The position numbers and the translations under genes are program-made. A stretch of DNA of 64,000 nt from an uncultured Planktomarina sp. (GTDB lineage: Bacteria; Pseudomonadota; Alphaproteobacteria; Rhodobacterales; Rhodobacteraceae), in assembly GCA_943788425.1 (NCBI GenBank), contig CALSQF010000006.1:434001-498000 (forward strand), in the 5' to 3' direction. Position 1 is the first letter of the stretch, and each line of letters starts with the position of its first letter. Positions 1 through 10,068 of this stretch are shown here, piece by piece. Below the pieces are notes generated by a model. That model did no database searches. It saw only the letters and a list, made by a program, of their open reading frames with translations, and was not told the origin of the DNA.

Positions 1-953
1 TGTTCATACAGAAGCCCCTCTCGAATTCCATAGCTTGAGACAGCGATGTCATGCGGCTTAAACCGTTTGAGGAGGCCTTTGAGAATTTCTGCGGCGATTG
101 GTAACAGCGCCATTCGGCTTTGTGTGACACGGATAGTCTTGCCCAGCGCTTTGAGATCACAGTCCTCAATATAGCGCACAGTGGCCTTCACATCGCGGGC
201 AGTCATTTGATATTCGTGCATCACATGAAGCGGGTATCCGCGTCTGTGCATATCAATTCGTGCCAGGGCCCGCCAAGATCCTCCAACCAAAAAGAGCCGA
301 TCAGGTTGCGGGCCCATTTGGTCGCGTAAGCGATCCAATGTTTCTGCGATGACTGCATAAAGTCCCTTTTTGCCACCTGGGACATTGATCAGCTTCAAAG
401 GTCCCAGCGGAGAGGTTACGCGCTGGCCCACTTGGCCATTAGAAATCTCGGCCAATTCCATAGAACCGCCACCGATATCGCAGACGAGCCCATAAGAGCC
501 GGGCCAGCCAAGCAAGACACCCTGCGCCGCGAGACGGGCTTCTTCTGACCCATCTATAACATGGATTTTCAACCCCGTTTCGCTTTGAACCTGCGCTATG
601 AAGTCAGGACCATCGCTGGCCTCACGCACCGCGGCGGTGGCGACAGTGGTGAGTGTGGGTAGGCCAATGCCTTTGGCGATGGTACAAAACCGCCGTAAAG
701 CGGAGAGGGCGCGTAAGCGCCCATCAGGATTGAGCGCGCCAGTTTCGGCCAAGCCTGCGCCAAGTGCGCACATGACTTTTTCATTGAAAAAATAGGCTGG
801 AGACCGGGCGGCGCCGTCAAAGACCACCAAGCGTACGGAGTTTGAGCCAATATCAACCACCCCAACGCGCGACAGATCGCGGGCCTTGGGGTTATCGAAC
901 AAGGGCCGCTCAAAAGGTTCCCATTTTGCAGAGGATGTTACCAAGTCGTCCAT
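1..953 (-). CDS. ppx: Ppx/GppA family exopolyphosphatase, 3' end cut off by window edge
   Basis: Hydrolase of the Ppx/GppA family, which releases phosphate from polyphosphate or acts on guanosine pentaphosphate; cytoplasmic. About 317 residues are visible. The actin-like ATPase fold phosphate-1 motif DIGSNSVRLV starts at residue 34, and the second phosphate motif DIGGGSMEL follows in the middle of the protein. The ATG at 953 is preceded by AGGAG with a 5-base gap. It lies 73 bases downstream of ppk in the same direction, so polyphosphate synthesis and breakdown are probably co-transcribed. The C-terminus lies outside the window. Family assignment is firm; whether it prefers polyphosphate or pppGpp cannot be decided from sequence alone. 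Confidence 0.93.
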   Translation of the reverse strand, partial: MDDLVTSSAKWEPFERPLFDNPKARDLSRVGVVDIGSNSVRLVVFDGAARSPAYFFNEKVMCALGAGLAETGALNPDGRLRALSALRRFCTIAKGIGLPTLTTVATAAVREASDGPDFIAQVQSETGLKIHVIDGSEEARLAAQGVLLGWPGSYGLVCDIGGGSMELAEISNGQVGQRVTSPLGPLKLINVPGGKKGLYAVIAETLDRLRDQMGPQPDRLFLVGGSWRALARIDMHRRGYPLHVMHEYQMTARDVKATVRYIEDCDLKALGKTIRVTQSRMALLPIAAEILKGLLKRFKPHDIAVSSYGIREGLLYE

Positions 954-1026
954 CTGGGCTCCTGCGGGTTTCCGAAAGTGTTTGTGACTTCAGCCTAGGC
1001 GATTCGACCGAGACTTCAAAGAGTGG

Positions 1027-3195
1027 TTAGGAATCATCGGTATGGGTCAGCTGCGGCACGTCCTGCGCCCCGGCACTGCCACGTCCAGAGAGCGAGGGGT
1101 TCTCCATGAAAAACCGGTGGCAATTAAAGGCAAAACTGCCTTTTGGCCAGGTGGCTCTTTCATAGCTGCCATCGGGTTGCATCACCCAGGATTGGGCAAC
1201 ATCGGCCAGATTGGCCGCCATGATCTGGCTCACAATCTGCGCCTTGACAGTTTCATTGTGAATTTCAACCAATGTTTCAACCCGGCGGTGTAAATTGCGG
1301 TCCATCCAATCGGCAGAAGAGATATAAACGCGCGCATTAGGGCTGTTCAGATTGTGGCCATTGGCAAAGCAAACGATGCGGGAATGCTCTAAGAACCGCC
1401 CAATCACGGATTTCACGCGAATATTTTCAGAAAGCCCTGCCACCCCAGGTCGCAAGCCACAAACCCCGCGAACGACAAGGCTGATTTTTACCCCTGCCTG
1501 CCCCGCGGCGTAGAGCGCATCGATCACATCGGCATCAATTAGGGCATTTAACTTGACCCAAATGACCGCAGGCTTGCCAGCCCTGGCGTGTTCGGCCTCC
1601 GCAGCGATGCCTTGCAGAAGGGTAGTTTTCAAGGTCAGTGGTGAAATGGAGATATTCTCAAGCGTTTCAGGCTGCGCATATCCCGATAGATAGTTGAACA
1701 CTTTTGTGGCATCTCGCCCCAATGCCGCATCACAGGTGAACAGGCTCACATCGGTGTAAATCCGTGCGGTAATCGGATGATAATTGCCGGTGCCATAATG
1801 GGTATAGGTGACCAACCGATTGCCTTCCCGCCGCACGATGGTGCTTATTTTTGCATGGGTTTTAAGGTTCATAAAGCCATAGACCACATGCGCCCCGGCA
1901 CGTTCTAAACGGCGGGATTGACGGATATTGGCCGCCTCATCAAAGCGGGCTTTCAGCTCGACCAATGCGGTCACAGATTTGCCATCTTCGGCCGCTTCGC
2001 ACAAAGCCTCAACAATGGGTGAACGTTTTGAAGTGCGGTAAAGCGTTTGTTTAATGGCCAAGACGTTGGGATCTCGCGCGGCTTGTTGCAACAAACGCAC
2101 GACCATATCAAACGTCTCATAGGGATGCTGTAGCAGCATATCTTTGTTGCGAATTGCGGCAAACATATCGCCGTCATGATCGGTGACCCGCTCTGGCACG
2201 CGCGGGGTAAAGTTTGGCCAAAGGAGGTTGGGCCGGTCTTCAATGACCAATTCTTTCAGATCCGGTAGACCCAACATGCCATCCACTTCGATCACCTCGG
2301 TATTGGTGACGGAAAACTCGACCATAATGTCATCGCGCAACGCTTGGGGGGCATTGGCACTAATTTTCAGGCGAATGACTTCGCCACGCCGCCGGCGTTT
2401 GAGCGCAACCTCAAATTCGCGTACCAAATCTTCGGCCTCGTCTTCGACTTCCAAGTCGCTGTCGCGCAGTACAGAAAAACTGCAATGGCCTTTGAGCGCA
2501 TAGCCTGGGAACAACTGTTCCAATTGCATCAAGATCAGCTCTTCTAGCGGAAGGTACCGATACCCTTTCCCGGGAAGCACCACAAAGCGGTTAATTTGCT
2601 GCGGCACGGGCACCAAGGCGCGCAGGCTGCGCTTGTCTGTCTGACGCTCTAGCTGCAGCGCAAGTGCAAAGCCAGCATTGGGGATAAACGGGAAGGGATG
2701 AGCCGGATCAATCGCCAGTGGAGAGACCACGGGAAAGACATGGGACAGGAAATATTTTAGCAGATAGGCATGATCTTCTTTCGCCTCTGCTGTGGTCAAA
2801 ATATGAATATCCTGCGCCGCCATTTCTTTGCGAAGATTGGCAAGAACTGACTGCTGTCTGCGCATCAAGTCGCGTGCTTCGCTGTCGATAAACTCCAATT
2901 GTTTGGGGATGCTGCGCCCGTCGATACCTGGCGTTATGCTGCCCGCGCGGGCTAATTCGCGCAGACCGGCGACGCGCACTGAATAAAATTCGTCCAAATT
3001 GGTTGCGGAAATCGACAAGAATCGTAGGCGTTCTAGCAAAGGCACATTGAGGTTATCCACTTCCTCTAAAACGCGCCAGTTAAACGCAAGCCATGACAGC
3101 TCTCGGTTCAAAAACCGATCTGGCCCGGTGATATCCTGCCCACAAACTTGCGCTGAGGGGAAATCACTGTGCAGAAAGTCAGCGGAGTTTATCAT
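1027..3195 (-). CDS. ppk: polyphosphate kinase 1
   Basis: Makes long-chain polyphosphate from ATP, reversibly, through a phosphohistidine. The 722-residue length is normal for PPK1. The N-terminal domain (NRELSWLAFNWRVLEE near residue 31), the head domain and both phospholipase-D-like C-terminal halves are present. The histidine in MNLKTHAKIS (about residue 446) is the expected autophosphorylation site, and EHSRIV (about residue 603) holds the second conserved histidine. The ATG at 3195 has AGGA about 7 bases upstream. It lies between hdaA and ppx, all on the minus strand, which suggests one transcript. Confidence 0.97.
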   Translation of the reverse strand: MINSADFLHSDFPSAQVCGQDITGPDRFLNRELSWLAFNWRVLEEVDNLNVPLLERLRFLSISATNLDEFYSVRVAGLRELARAGSITPGIDGRSIPKQLEFIDSEARDLMRRQQSVLANLRKEMAAQDIHILTTAEAKEDHAYLLKYFLSHVFPVVSPLAIDPAHPFPFIPNAGFALALQLERQTDKRSLRALVPVPQQINRFVVLPGKGYRYLPLEELILMQLEQLFPGYALKGHCSFSVLRDSDLEVEDEAEDLVREFEVALKRRRRGEVIRLKISANAPQALRDDIMVEFSVTNTEVIEVDGMLGLPDLKELVIEDRPNLLWPNFTPRVPERVTDHDGDMFAAIRNKDMLLQHPYETFDMVVRLLQQAARDPNVLAIKQTLYRTSKRSPIVEALCEAAEDGKSVTALVELKARFDEAANIRQSRRLERAGAHVVYGFMNLKTHAKISTIVRREGNRLVTYTHYGTGNYHPITARIYTDVSLFTCDAALGRDATKVFNYLSGYAQPETLENISISPLTLKTTLLQGIAAEAEHARAGKPAVIWVKLNALIDADVIDALYAAGQAGVKISLVVRGVCGLRPGVAGLSENIRVKSVIGRFLEHSRIVCFANGHNLNSPNARVYISSADWMDRNLHRRVETLVEIHNETVKAQIVSQIMAANLADVAQSWVMQPDGSYERATWPKGSFAFNCHRFFMENPSLSGRGSAGAQDVPQLTHTDDS

Positions 3196-3258
3196 GGTTT
3201 ATCCTATATCCAAGGTGGTAATTTATACCTCTTGAACGCAAATTGTAAGGGGGACGCC

Positions 3259-3912
3259 CTAGGCCATAACCGTCGCGGCCATCGCGCGGGTGATCGGGCG
3301 CTTGGTGGACATGCTCTGACGGTCCAATTCAGCGACAATATCACTGGCCGCATCAAAACTGCGATCCATGTTCTTTAGGATATAGGCCAAGACGGCTGGC
3401 GTTGGGGAAAGCTGGCGGTCCATGAAGGATTTGAGCAACACCGCGTGCAGCAAGGCGTCATCGGGGCGGTCGATCTTGGCGCAGCTTGTGCCTTGCAGCC
3501 GACTGAGGAGGTCCGCCAGCTGGAACCCGGCTTGCCGCATGGCAATACTGGAGGCCATAAGCAGCAGCCCATCGCTGGATTGTAGCTGGTTGTGCAGATG
3601 AAACAGACGAGTCTCCGCCGGCAAGATACCTGCCACCTGCTCAAGGTTGTCTACCACAACCCGCGCGCCGGCCTCTGGCGAGATAAATTCCTGTAGGGGA
3701 TCAATTTTTTGGGCGTTTTGTTCGGTGGCCCAAATCTCAAGAAGATGTGTTTTGCCGCAGGCTTTCGGGCCCAAAAGGATCAACTTGCCTTGCGGCCAAT
3801 TGGCAGCATTCTCGAGAAGCGCCACCGCCTGTTGGTTGGCTTCAGACACGAAAAACGAATCGCGTTCTCGAGCCACTTTAATTGGAAGTCTGAAGCTCAG
3901 TTGCTCACTCAT
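3259..3912 (-). CDS. hdaA: HdaA-like DnaA regulatory inactivator (DnaA AAA+ homolog)
   Basis: 217 residues resembling the AAA+ core of DnaA without the C-terminal DNA-binding domain IV, as in Hda/HdaA, which with the beta clamp stimulates ATP hydrolysis on DnaA and prevents re-initiation. The N-terminus (MSEQLSFRLP) carries a QLSFRL clamp-binding-like motif at residues 4-9. A Walker-A-like GPKACGKTH is at 48-56, and RVVVDNLEQV near 84 fits Walker B with a weak acidic pair. The start overlaps the perM stop by 8 bases and has no clear ribosome site, so translation is probably coupled to perM. The overall call is confident; nucleotide-binding competence is less sure. Confidence 0.85.
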   Translation of the reverse strand: MSEQLSFRLPIKVARERDSFFVSEANQQAVALLENAANWPQGKLILLGPKACGKTHLLEIWATEQNAQKIDPLQEFISPEAGARVVVDNLEQVAGILPAETRLFHLHNQLQSSDGLLLMASSIAMRQAGFQLADLLSRLQGTSCAKIDRPDDALLHAVLLKSFMDRQLSPTPAVLAYILKNMDRSFDAASDIVAELDRQSMSTKRPITRAMAATVMA

Positions 3913-4978
3913 CTTTGGGTTCCGAGTGGCTCAAGCCGCGGTACAATAGCCCGGCTTTATACTGCCGCATCAAAAACCGCGCGACAACGCCCATCATAGC
4001 GGCCACAGGCACGGCCACTAACATGCCGACAAAGCCAAATAGACCGCCGAAAACCGAAAGGGCGAAAATCAGCCAGACCGGGTGCAATCCTACGGAATTT
4101 CCGACAAGTTTTGGGGTCAGAACATTTCCTTCTAAAACCTGTCCGAGCATGAAAATAACGCCAATTACTCCAATGGACATCCAATCTCCCCAGAATTGGA
4201 ACAGCGCCAAACCCAGCGCCAGTCCACCGCCCACCAAGGCGCCAACATAGGGAATAAAGGAGATCAAGCCAGCCACAAATCCGACGACAATGCCATAGTT
4301 CAGCCCGGCGAGCATTAACGCAAGTCCGTAGTAGAGCCCTTGAATAAAGCAGACCGTTCCTTGTCCGCGGATGAAAGAGGCGAGGGTGGCGTCTATCTCG
4401 TGGCCCAATTTGCGCACATTTTCGAGGTGCTCGCGCGGGATCAATTCATCAATTTGTGCCACCAAATTATCCCAATCGAGCAATAAATAGAAGGCAACAA
4501 CGGGCACAACCACGATCAACACCATAATATTGACGATGGAATTGAGTGAGGCTGCCAGGCCATTGACCAAAGCGCCCCCGCGCGCCTGAATGGTGTCGCC
4601 GAGCCCTGTTAGAGATTGCCTAATCGTGCTGTTGTCATCGAGAAGATCCGGGAAGCGGGTGGTCAGAAATGTCCAGAGGTCAGCGGCGATCTGAGGCGCT
4701 GTGTTAAATAAAGAAATTGCTTGCTCCACGAGCAAAGGCACGATCAGCAGCACAGCTAAGACAAAAACGAAAATCGCCCCTAGGGTAATAACGCTTGTGG
4801 CCAGCAGGCGCGACATCCCCCAACGCTCGATCCGATCGGCAATCGGGTCGAGCAGGTAAGCTATGGCCCCGCCCAAAATGAAGGGCAGCAACGTGTCGTC
4901 CAAAAGCCAAAGCACCAGGCCCAAAACGACGGCAGCAACTCCCCAATAGCGTAGCTGTAAAGACACCGGTAAGGCCAT
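3905..4978 (-). CDS. AI-2E/PerM family membrane transporter
   Basis: 357 residues with hydrophobic helices in the typical AI-2E (formerly UPF0118) pattern: two at the N-terminus (WGVAAVVLGLVLWLL, then FILGGAIAYLLDPI), one near residue 65, and a C-terminal group of long segments including FVAGLISFIPYVGALVGG. I chose the ATG at 4978 rather than upstream starts because AAAGGAG lies just ahead of it and family members begin this way. Family members have been linked to autoinducer-2 export or Na+/H+ antiport, and the substrate here is unknown. It leads the perM-hdaA-ppk-ppx group. Confidence 0.88.
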   Translation of the reverse strand: MALPVSLQLRYWGVAAVVLGLVLWLLDDTLLPFILGGAIAYLLDPIADRIERWGMSRLLATSVITLGAIFVFVLAVLLIVPLLVEQAISLFNTAPQIAADLWTFLTTRFPDLLDDNSTIRQSLTGLGDTIQARGGALVNGLAASLNSIVNIMVLIVVVPVVAFYLLLDWDNLVAQIDELIPREHLENVRKLGHEIDATLASFIRGQGTVCFIQGLYYGLALMLAGLNYGIVVGFVAGLISFIPYVGALVGGGLALGLALFQFWGDWMSIGVIGVIFMLGQVLEGNVLTPKLVGNSVGLHPVWLIFALSVFGGLFGFVGMLVAVPVAAMMGVVARFLMRQYKAGLLYRGLSHSEPKDE

Positions 4979-5135
4979 ATTCAAACTCCTTTTGCTGTTC
5001 AATTTGCGTATTGTACCCCAGCTTGCAAGAGGGGGAAGGGAAATATAGTGACCTATGACGCAGTTTCGACCGCTTTCGCTTGTGACACTCACGGGGGAGC
5101 ATTAAACTGATCTGTGAAATCAATTGGAGTGTTCG

Positions 5136-6467
5136 ATGCGCCTAAGTCGCTACTTTTTGCCCGTCCTTAAAGAAAATCCCGCTGAGGCGCAGATTGTGTC
5201 GCATCGTTTGATGCTGCGTGCTGGAATGATCAAGCAATCTGCCGCGGGCATATATTCTTGGTTGCCGCTTGGTTTGAAGGTGCTCAAAAATATTGAAACC
5301 ATTGTGCATGAAGAGCAGGCGAAAGCCGGTCATTGGGCGATGTTAATGCCAACCATTCAATCGGCAGATCTTTGGCGAGAATCAGGACGCTACGACGATT
5401 ATGGCGAGGAGATGCTGCGCATCAAAGACCGTCACGGGCGCGATATGCTTTTTACGCCCACGGCAGAAGAGCTGATCACAGATATTTTTCGCGGTCATGT
5501 CACGTCTTACAAGGATATGCCTCTAACCATGTATCAAATTCAATGGAAGTTCCGCGATGAACGGCGTCCACGGTTTGGTGTCATGCGGGGCCGCGAATTC
5601 TATATGAAAGATGGTTACAATTTTGACCTGACCAAAGAAGATGCGATGCACGCTTATAATCGCCATTTGGTCAGCTATCTGCGCACTTATGAGCGCATGG
5701 GCCTGCAAGCCATTCCCATGCGTGCGGACAGCGGTCCGATCGGTGGCGATGATACGCATGAGTTTTTGGTTTTGGCCGAGACCGGTGAGAGCGAAGTGTT
5801 CTATGACAGCGCAGTGACGGATCTGACCTTTGGGGATCGTGACATCAATTATGATGATAAAGCGCAATGTCAGTCGATCATGGAAGAATTTACGACCAAA
5901 TATGCCCGCACCGATGAGACCCACGATGAGGCGCTTTTCGCCGAGGTGCCGCAAGAGCGCCGCAAAGTGGCACGCGGGATTGAAGTGGGGCAGATCTTTT
6001 ATTTTGGTACAAAATATTCGGACGCTATGGGCGCAACGGTTCAAGACGCCGACGGCAAACAGGTGCCGGTGCATATGGGCAGCCATGGTATTGGCGTCAG
6101 CCGGCTTGTTGGGGCCATTATTGAGGCCAGCCATGACGATAAAGGCATCATTTGGCCTGAAGGTGTCACCCCGTTTCATTGCGGGATTGTGAATCTCAAG
6201 CAAGGCGATGCGGAGGCAGACGCGGCTTGTGAGGATCTTTACAATCACCTGACCAAAGCGGGGCTTGAGCCGCTTTACGATGACCGCAACGAGCGCGCCG
6301 GTGGTAAATTTGCCACGATGGATCTGATCGGTTTGCCTTGGCGCTTAACCGTTGGCCCAAGGGGTTTGAAAAATGGTGTGGTGGAATTGACCTGCCGTAA
6401 AACTGGGGAGAGTGAAGAATTGACCCCAGAGGCCGCAATTGCCAAAGTTATCGCGCAATATACTTGA
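5136..6467 (+). CDS. proS: prolyl-tRNA synthetase, short alphaproteobacterial type
   Basis: Charges tRNA-Pro with proline. The 443 residues contain the class II catalytic core and anticodon-binding domain but not the editing insertion found in long bacterial ProS, which is the usual form in alphaproteobacteria. Visible class II motifs are the TAEE proline-binding loop near residue 112, [21 protein letters not shown] (motif 2 region) and [13 protein letters not shown] (motif 3) near residue 318. The ATG at 5136 is preceded by GGAG with a 6-base gap; a TTG twelve bases upstream is a poorer choice. lolC starts 89 bases downstream. Confidence 0.97.
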   Translation: MRLSRYFLPVLKENPAEAQIVSHRLMLRAGMIKQSAAGIYSWLPLGLKVLKNIETIVHEEQAKAGHWAMLMPTIQSADLWRESGRYDDYGEEMLRIKDRHGRDMLFTPTAEELITDIFRGHVTSYKDMPLTMYQIQWKFRDERRPRFGVMRGREFYMKDGYNFDLTKEDAMHAYNRHLVSYLRTYERMGLQAIPMRADSGPIGGDDTHEFLVLAETGESEVFYDSAVTDLTFGDRDINYDDKAQCQSIMEEFTTKYARTDETHDEALFAEVPQERRKVARGIEVGQIFYFGTKYSDAMGATVQDADGKQVPVHMGSHGIGVSRLVGAIIEASHDDKGIIWPEGVTPFHCGIVNLKQGDAEADAACEDLYNHLTKAGLEPLYDDRNERAGGKFATMDLIGLPWRLTVGPRGLKNGVVELTCRKTGESEELTPEAAIAKVIAQYT

Positions 6468-6556
6468 ATCCAAGCGCAAAAGGCGCAGAAAGCGGCAAAG
6501 CCGATGAGGCAAGAGGTATGGATGAAGGCTCAAAGGCCAGACACCGCGAGGCGCCG

Positions 6557-7840
6557 ATGACGCGCGCTGCGCCCTTCGCCGCTTTCGAATTCCTGATTGC
6601 TTGGCGCTATCTTCGCGCCAAACGCTCTGAAGGTGGCGTCAGCGCAATGACCTGGATCAGCTTGATCGGCATTGCCCTGGCTGTGGCCGCTTTGATTATC
6701 GTGCTGGCCGTACGCAGCGGCTTCCGAACGGAATTTGTCGATGCAATTTTGGGCGCCAATGCCCATGTGACGGTGTATGAGCAGCGTTTCGACGGCCCAA
6801 GTGGCAATTTTGATTATCGCATTGAGAAGTTCGAGGCATTAGCAGACCGGGTGCAGGCGTTTCCAGGTGTCACGCGTGCGGCGCCGCTGATACGCGGGCA
6901 GGCCATGGGCACGGCAAACGATCAAAACCATGGGGTCATGGTTTTTGGCATCACGCTTGAGAATCTAAAAACCATCCCCAACGTGGCGCTCTCTGAGCGC
7001 AGCCAGGGAGGTATTGATGATTTTGCTCAAGGGGTGGCGATTGGCTCTGGTGTGGCCAAGTCGCTGCGCCTATTGATTGGGGATCGGATCAAATTGATCT
7101 CGCCCAATGGTGTGCGGACCGCATTTGGCACAAGCCCGCGAGTTAAATCTTATACGGTCACTTATATCTTCACCGCTGGGCATTATAACATTGACCAGAC
7201 CCGTCTCTATATGCCGTTTGAGGAGGCGCAAAGTTTTTTCAACAAAGAAGGTTTTGCAGATCAAATTGAAGTTTTTGTAGACACGCCAGAGCAAGCGGAA
7301 ATTATGGCGCGCCAGCTGCGCGATGCGGTGGGCGACTCGGCTGTGGTGGAAACCTGGCGGGATTACGCTGGTGGATTTCTGCGGGCGCTGGCGATTGAAG
7401 ACAATGTGATGTTGGTCATCATGATTGTGCTGATCTTGCTGTCCACCATGAATATCATCTCTGGCCTCATCATGCTGGTGAAAAACAAGGGCCGCGATAT
7501 CGGTATTTTGCGAACCATTGGACTGAGCGAAGGCACGGTGTTGCGGGTGTTTTTCCTGTGTGGTGCTGGGATTGGTTTGGTGGGTACGCTTCTGGGTGTG
7601 ATTTTTGGCGTGATGTTTGTGTTAAACATTGATGCGATTTTTAGTCTGGTGAATTACCTGTCAGGCGGACAAGTCTGGGATCCATCAATCCGCGGCATCT
7701 ACCATTTGCCCGCAGAGCTGCGCGGCATGGATGTGCTCAAAGCCGTGGGGATTTCGCTGTTTTTGTCCTTCTTCATTACTATTTTCCCGGCACGGCGGGC
7801 CGCAAGGATGAATCCAGTGGAGGCCCTGCGCCATGAGTGA
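6557..7840 (+). CDS. lolC: lipoprotein-releasing ABC transporter permease LolC/LolE
   Basis: Membrane part of the Lol complex, which extracts lipoproteins from the inner membrane and passes them to LolA. The 427 residues show the LolCE layout: one N-terminal membrane helix (WISLIGIALAVAALIIVLAV), a large periplasmic domain, then three helices (near residues 278, 327 and 380). FEFLIAWRYLRAKR before helix 1 and [17 protein letters not shown] at the end are family signatures. I prefer the ATG at 6557 (GAGG 5 bases before) over the ATG at 6518. The gene overlaps lolD by 8 bases. As in most alphaproteobacteria a single LolC/E-type permease is present here, presumably acting as a homodimer. Confidence 0.92.
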   Translation: MTRAAPFAAFEFLIAWRYLRAKRSEGGVSAMTWISLIGIALAVAALIIVLAVRSGFRTEFVDAILGANAHVTVYEQRFDGPSGNFDYRIEKFEALADRVQAFPGVTRAAPLIRGQAMGTANDQNHGVMVFGITLENLKTIPNVALSERSQGGIDDFAQGVAIGSGVAKSLRLLIGDRIKLISPNGVRTAFGTSPRVKSYTVTYIFTAGHYNIDQTRLYMPFEEAQSFFNKEGFADQIEVFVDTPEQAEIMARQLRDAVGDSAVVETWRDYAGGFLRALAIEDNVMLVIMIVLILLSTMNIISGLIMLVKNKGRDIGILRTIGLSEGTVLRVFFLCGAGIGLVGTLLGVIFGVMFVLNIDAIFSLVNYLSGGQVWDPSIRGIYHLPAELRGMDVLKAVGISLFLSFFITIFPARRAARMNPVEALRHE

Positions 7841-8510
7841 GCCGGTGTTGACTCTGACGGGGATCTGTAAATCCTACAATCCGGGCCAGGCCAATGAGGT
7901 GAGGGTACTGCAGTCTTGTGATTTGACACTTATGCCGTGGCAAGTGACCTCGCTGGTGGCGCCATCTGGTTCGGGAAAGTCCACGCTGCTGCATATTGCC
8001 GGCCTGCTGGACAGTACCGACAGTGGTCAGTTGCAGATTTCTGGGCGGGACATGACACGCGCTGATGATCGGTTGCGCACGGATTTTCGGCGGATGGAAA
8101 TTGGTTTCATCTACCAATTTCATCATTTGCTTCCAGAGTTCACAGCGGCTGAAAACATCATGCTGCCGCAGCAGGCGGCAGGCAAAGCGGCCGGTCCTGC
8201 CCGCAAGCGTGCGTTAGAGCTCTTGGATCAAACAGGTTTGGCAGAGCGTGCGGATCACAGACCAAGCGAATTGTCCGGGGGAGAGCAGCAAAGGGTCGCC
8301 TTTTGCCGTGCGCTTGCCAACGAACCCAAACTTTTGCTGGCGGATGAGCCGACTGGGAATCTGGACCCTGAAACCTCTAATCATGTGTTCGAAGTCTTGA
8401 TGGATCTTGTGCGCAGCACCGGTATGGCGGCGTTGATTGCCACGCATAATATGGAGTTGGCGGCCCGAATGGATCGCCAGGTCCGGTTGAGCAAAGGTCA
8501 AATTGTCTGA
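7833..8510 (+). CDS. lolD: lipoprotein-releasing ABC transporter ATPase LolD
   Basis: ATPase partner of the LolC permease. In its 225 residues the Walker [10 protein letters not shown] is at 43-51, the Q-loop ([11 protein letters not shown]) near 95, the ABC signature LSGGEQQRV near 148 and Walker [13 protein letters not shown] near 168. It overlaps the end of lolC by 8 bases (ATGAGTGA), which points to translational coupling and equal production of the two subunits. Length and motifs match the LolD/MacB-type ATPase group, and the neighbouring permease fixes the role. Confidence 0.95.
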   Translation: MSEPVLTLTGICKSYNPGQANEVRVLQSCDLTLMPWQVTSLVAPSGSGKSTLLHIAGLLDSTDSGQLQISGRDMTRADDRLRTDFRRMEIGFIYQFHHLLPEFTAAENIMLPQQAAGKAAGPARKRALELLDQTGLAERADHRPSELSGGEQQRVAFCRALANEPKLLLADEPTGNLDPETSNHVFEVLMDLVRSTGMAALIATHNMELAARMDRQVRLSKGQIV

Positions 8511-8611
8511 ATCCAGGGTCAGACTGTCTGAATATTGTGTTGCTTAACGCTGCAAACCCTGATTCTTTCTCCCAAACCACTACCCTTAGACCTGTTTGAA
8601 TTGGAATTGCT

Positions 8612-9601
8612 ATGCCGCGCTGCTCTGTCTTGGAAATTGAAGCTGCCAGTAAATTGGCGCTCGAAGCCTTTGGTGCGAAAGAATGGATTGCTGCTTCGGT
8701 GGCGCGTGCTGTCGCTGATGCGGAGGCTCATGGCAATGTGATTTGCGGGCTCTATTACCTCGAGAGTTATTGCCGCCAATTGGCCACGGGCCGGGTGAGC
8801 GGGTCGGTGGATCCAAAAGTGACGGCCGCCCGACCTGGCGCTATTCTGTCGGACGCGGGCTATGGCTTTGCGCAGCCGGCTTTTGAGGCAGCTTTACCCA
8901 TGGCTGTGGCCGCAGCGCGCGAGAATGGCACGGCTTCGCTCGCGGTGGCTCATGCGCATACATGCACCTCTTTGGGATATTTCACCGCGCAATTGGCTGG
9001 CGAAGGTTTGATGGCGATTGGTTTTACCAACGCCAGTCCGGTTGTGGCCCCGCCGGGTGGCAATCAAAAGGTGATCGGCACCAATCCCATTGCCATGTCG
9101 GTGCCAGATGGCGCCGGTGGCCTTGAGGTGCATTTTGACTTTTCCACCTCTGCTGTGGCTTTGGGCAAGATCACGATGGCCAAGGCTGCTGGGGAGGACA
9201 TTCCTTTGGGTTGGGCTGTGGATGCGCAGGGCGTGGCCACAACGAATCCGGACGCAGCGCTGGGCGGCGCTTTGGTCTCAGCAGGCGGCTATAAAGGCTG
9301 GGGGTTTGGCATATTGGCCGAGCTCCTCGCAGCTGGGATGACAGGGTCGGTCAACTCCTTGGATGTGGGTGGTTTGAAACTGCCCGACGGTCCGCCGCAT
9401 GGATTGGGGCAGTTCTATCTCATTTTGGATCCAAGCACGTATCATGACGGATTTGCCGATCGTCTGGCGCGGCTTGCAGATGCCGTGGCTTTGCAGGAGG
9501 GCGCAAGGCTTCCTGGCAGTGCCCGCAGCCCTATGGCGGAAATTGATGTGCCCGATGCGCTCTGGGACTCGGTGGTTCAGTTGGCGCATGGTCCGCTTTA
9601 G
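8612..9601 (+). CDS. Ldh family (malate/L-lactate type) NAD(P)-dependent dehydrogenase
   Basis: 329 residues of the Ldh_2 (YiaK/malate dehydrogenase-like) superfamily, which reduces 2-oxo acids or cyclic imines with NAD(P)H. Supporting segments are the N-terminal helix HGNVICGLYYLESYC, AHAHTCTSLGYFTAQLAGEG, the PPGGNQKVIGTNPIAMSVP stretch that shapes the cofactor pocket, and GGYKGWGFGILAELLAAGMTGS near residue 228. Known members reduce malate, lactate, sulfolactate, ureidoglycolate or delta-1-piperideine-2-carboxylate; sequence alone does not choose among them. It starts 101 bases after lolD with a weak ribosome site (GGAA), so separate expression is possible. Confidence 0.85.
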   Translation: MPRCSVLEIEAASKLALEAFGAKEWIAASVARAVADAEAHGNVICGLYYLESYCRQLATGRVSGSVDPKVTAARPGAILSDAGYGFAQPAFEAALPMAVAAARENGTASLAVAHAHTCTSLGYFTAQLAGEGLMAIGFTNASPVVAPPGGNQKVIGTNPIAMSVPDGAGGLEVHFDFSTSAVALGKITMAKAAGEDIPLGWAVDAQGVATTNPDAALGGALVSAGGYKGWGFGILAELLAAGMTGSVNSLDVGGLKLPDGPPHGLGQFYLILDPSTYHDGFADRLARLADAVALQEGARLPGSARSPMAEIDVPDALWDSVVQLAHGPL

Positions 9602-9609
9602 CATGTGAT

Positions 9610-10044
9610 TTAGGCTTTTTGTGTCAGCAAGACGCCTGCGGCCATGAGAAATAATCCGCTGAGACGGGTCCAGGTGAGTGTGATTTGCTGCGCCCCAAAA
9701 AGTCCGAAATGATCGATTGCTGCCGCTGAAATCAATTGGCCAATGAGCACAAAGAAAATAGCATTTCCAACGCCAAACTTGGGCGCAATCGCGGTTATAG
9801 ACAGCACATAAAACGCCAGTAAGACCCCGGCAAAGAAAAGATGTTTTGGTGCTGTTGTGAGTTTGACCAGAGCACCGGGCCCTTGGGTGATGGCCACCAG
9901 GCTGGCGGTTAACAGGCCCACAGCGATCAATACCACTCCGGCGAGCATGGGCGCGCCAAGAGTTCGGCCGAGGGCTGCATTCATCGCCGCCAAGACTGGT
10001 ATACCGATCCCCGCCGCAAGCATTGTAATCGCATAAAGTGGCAT
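9610..10044 (-). CDS. small DMT-superfamily membrane protein (YdcZ/DUF606 type)
   Basis: 144 residues, almost entirely hydrophobic, with about five membrane helices, beginning MPLYAITMLAAGIGIPVLAA and ending in LSGLFLMAAGVLLTQKA. This is the size and pattern of the DUF606/YdcZ half-size members of the drug/metabolite transporter superfamily, which usually act as dimers. FGVGNAIFFVLIGQLISAAAIDHFGLFG is the typical fourth-helix region. The ATG at 10044 has AGGA about 9 bases upstream. The function is not known; no partner half-transporter gene is adjacent. Confidence 0.8.
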   Translation of the reverse strand: MPLYAITMLAAGIGIPVLAAMNAALGRTLGAPMLAGVVLIAVGLLTASLVAITQGPGALVKLTTAPKHLFFAGVLLAFYVLSITAIAPKFGVGNAIFFVLIGQLISAAAIDHFGLFGAQQITLTWTRLSGLFLMAAGVLLTQKA

Positions 10045-10068
10045 AATCGGAGGTCCTTTTTCTAGGGT

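Noticed and set aside
5523-6248. 241-codon minus-strand frame inside proS
   Set aside because: Antisense shadow of proS without independent support.
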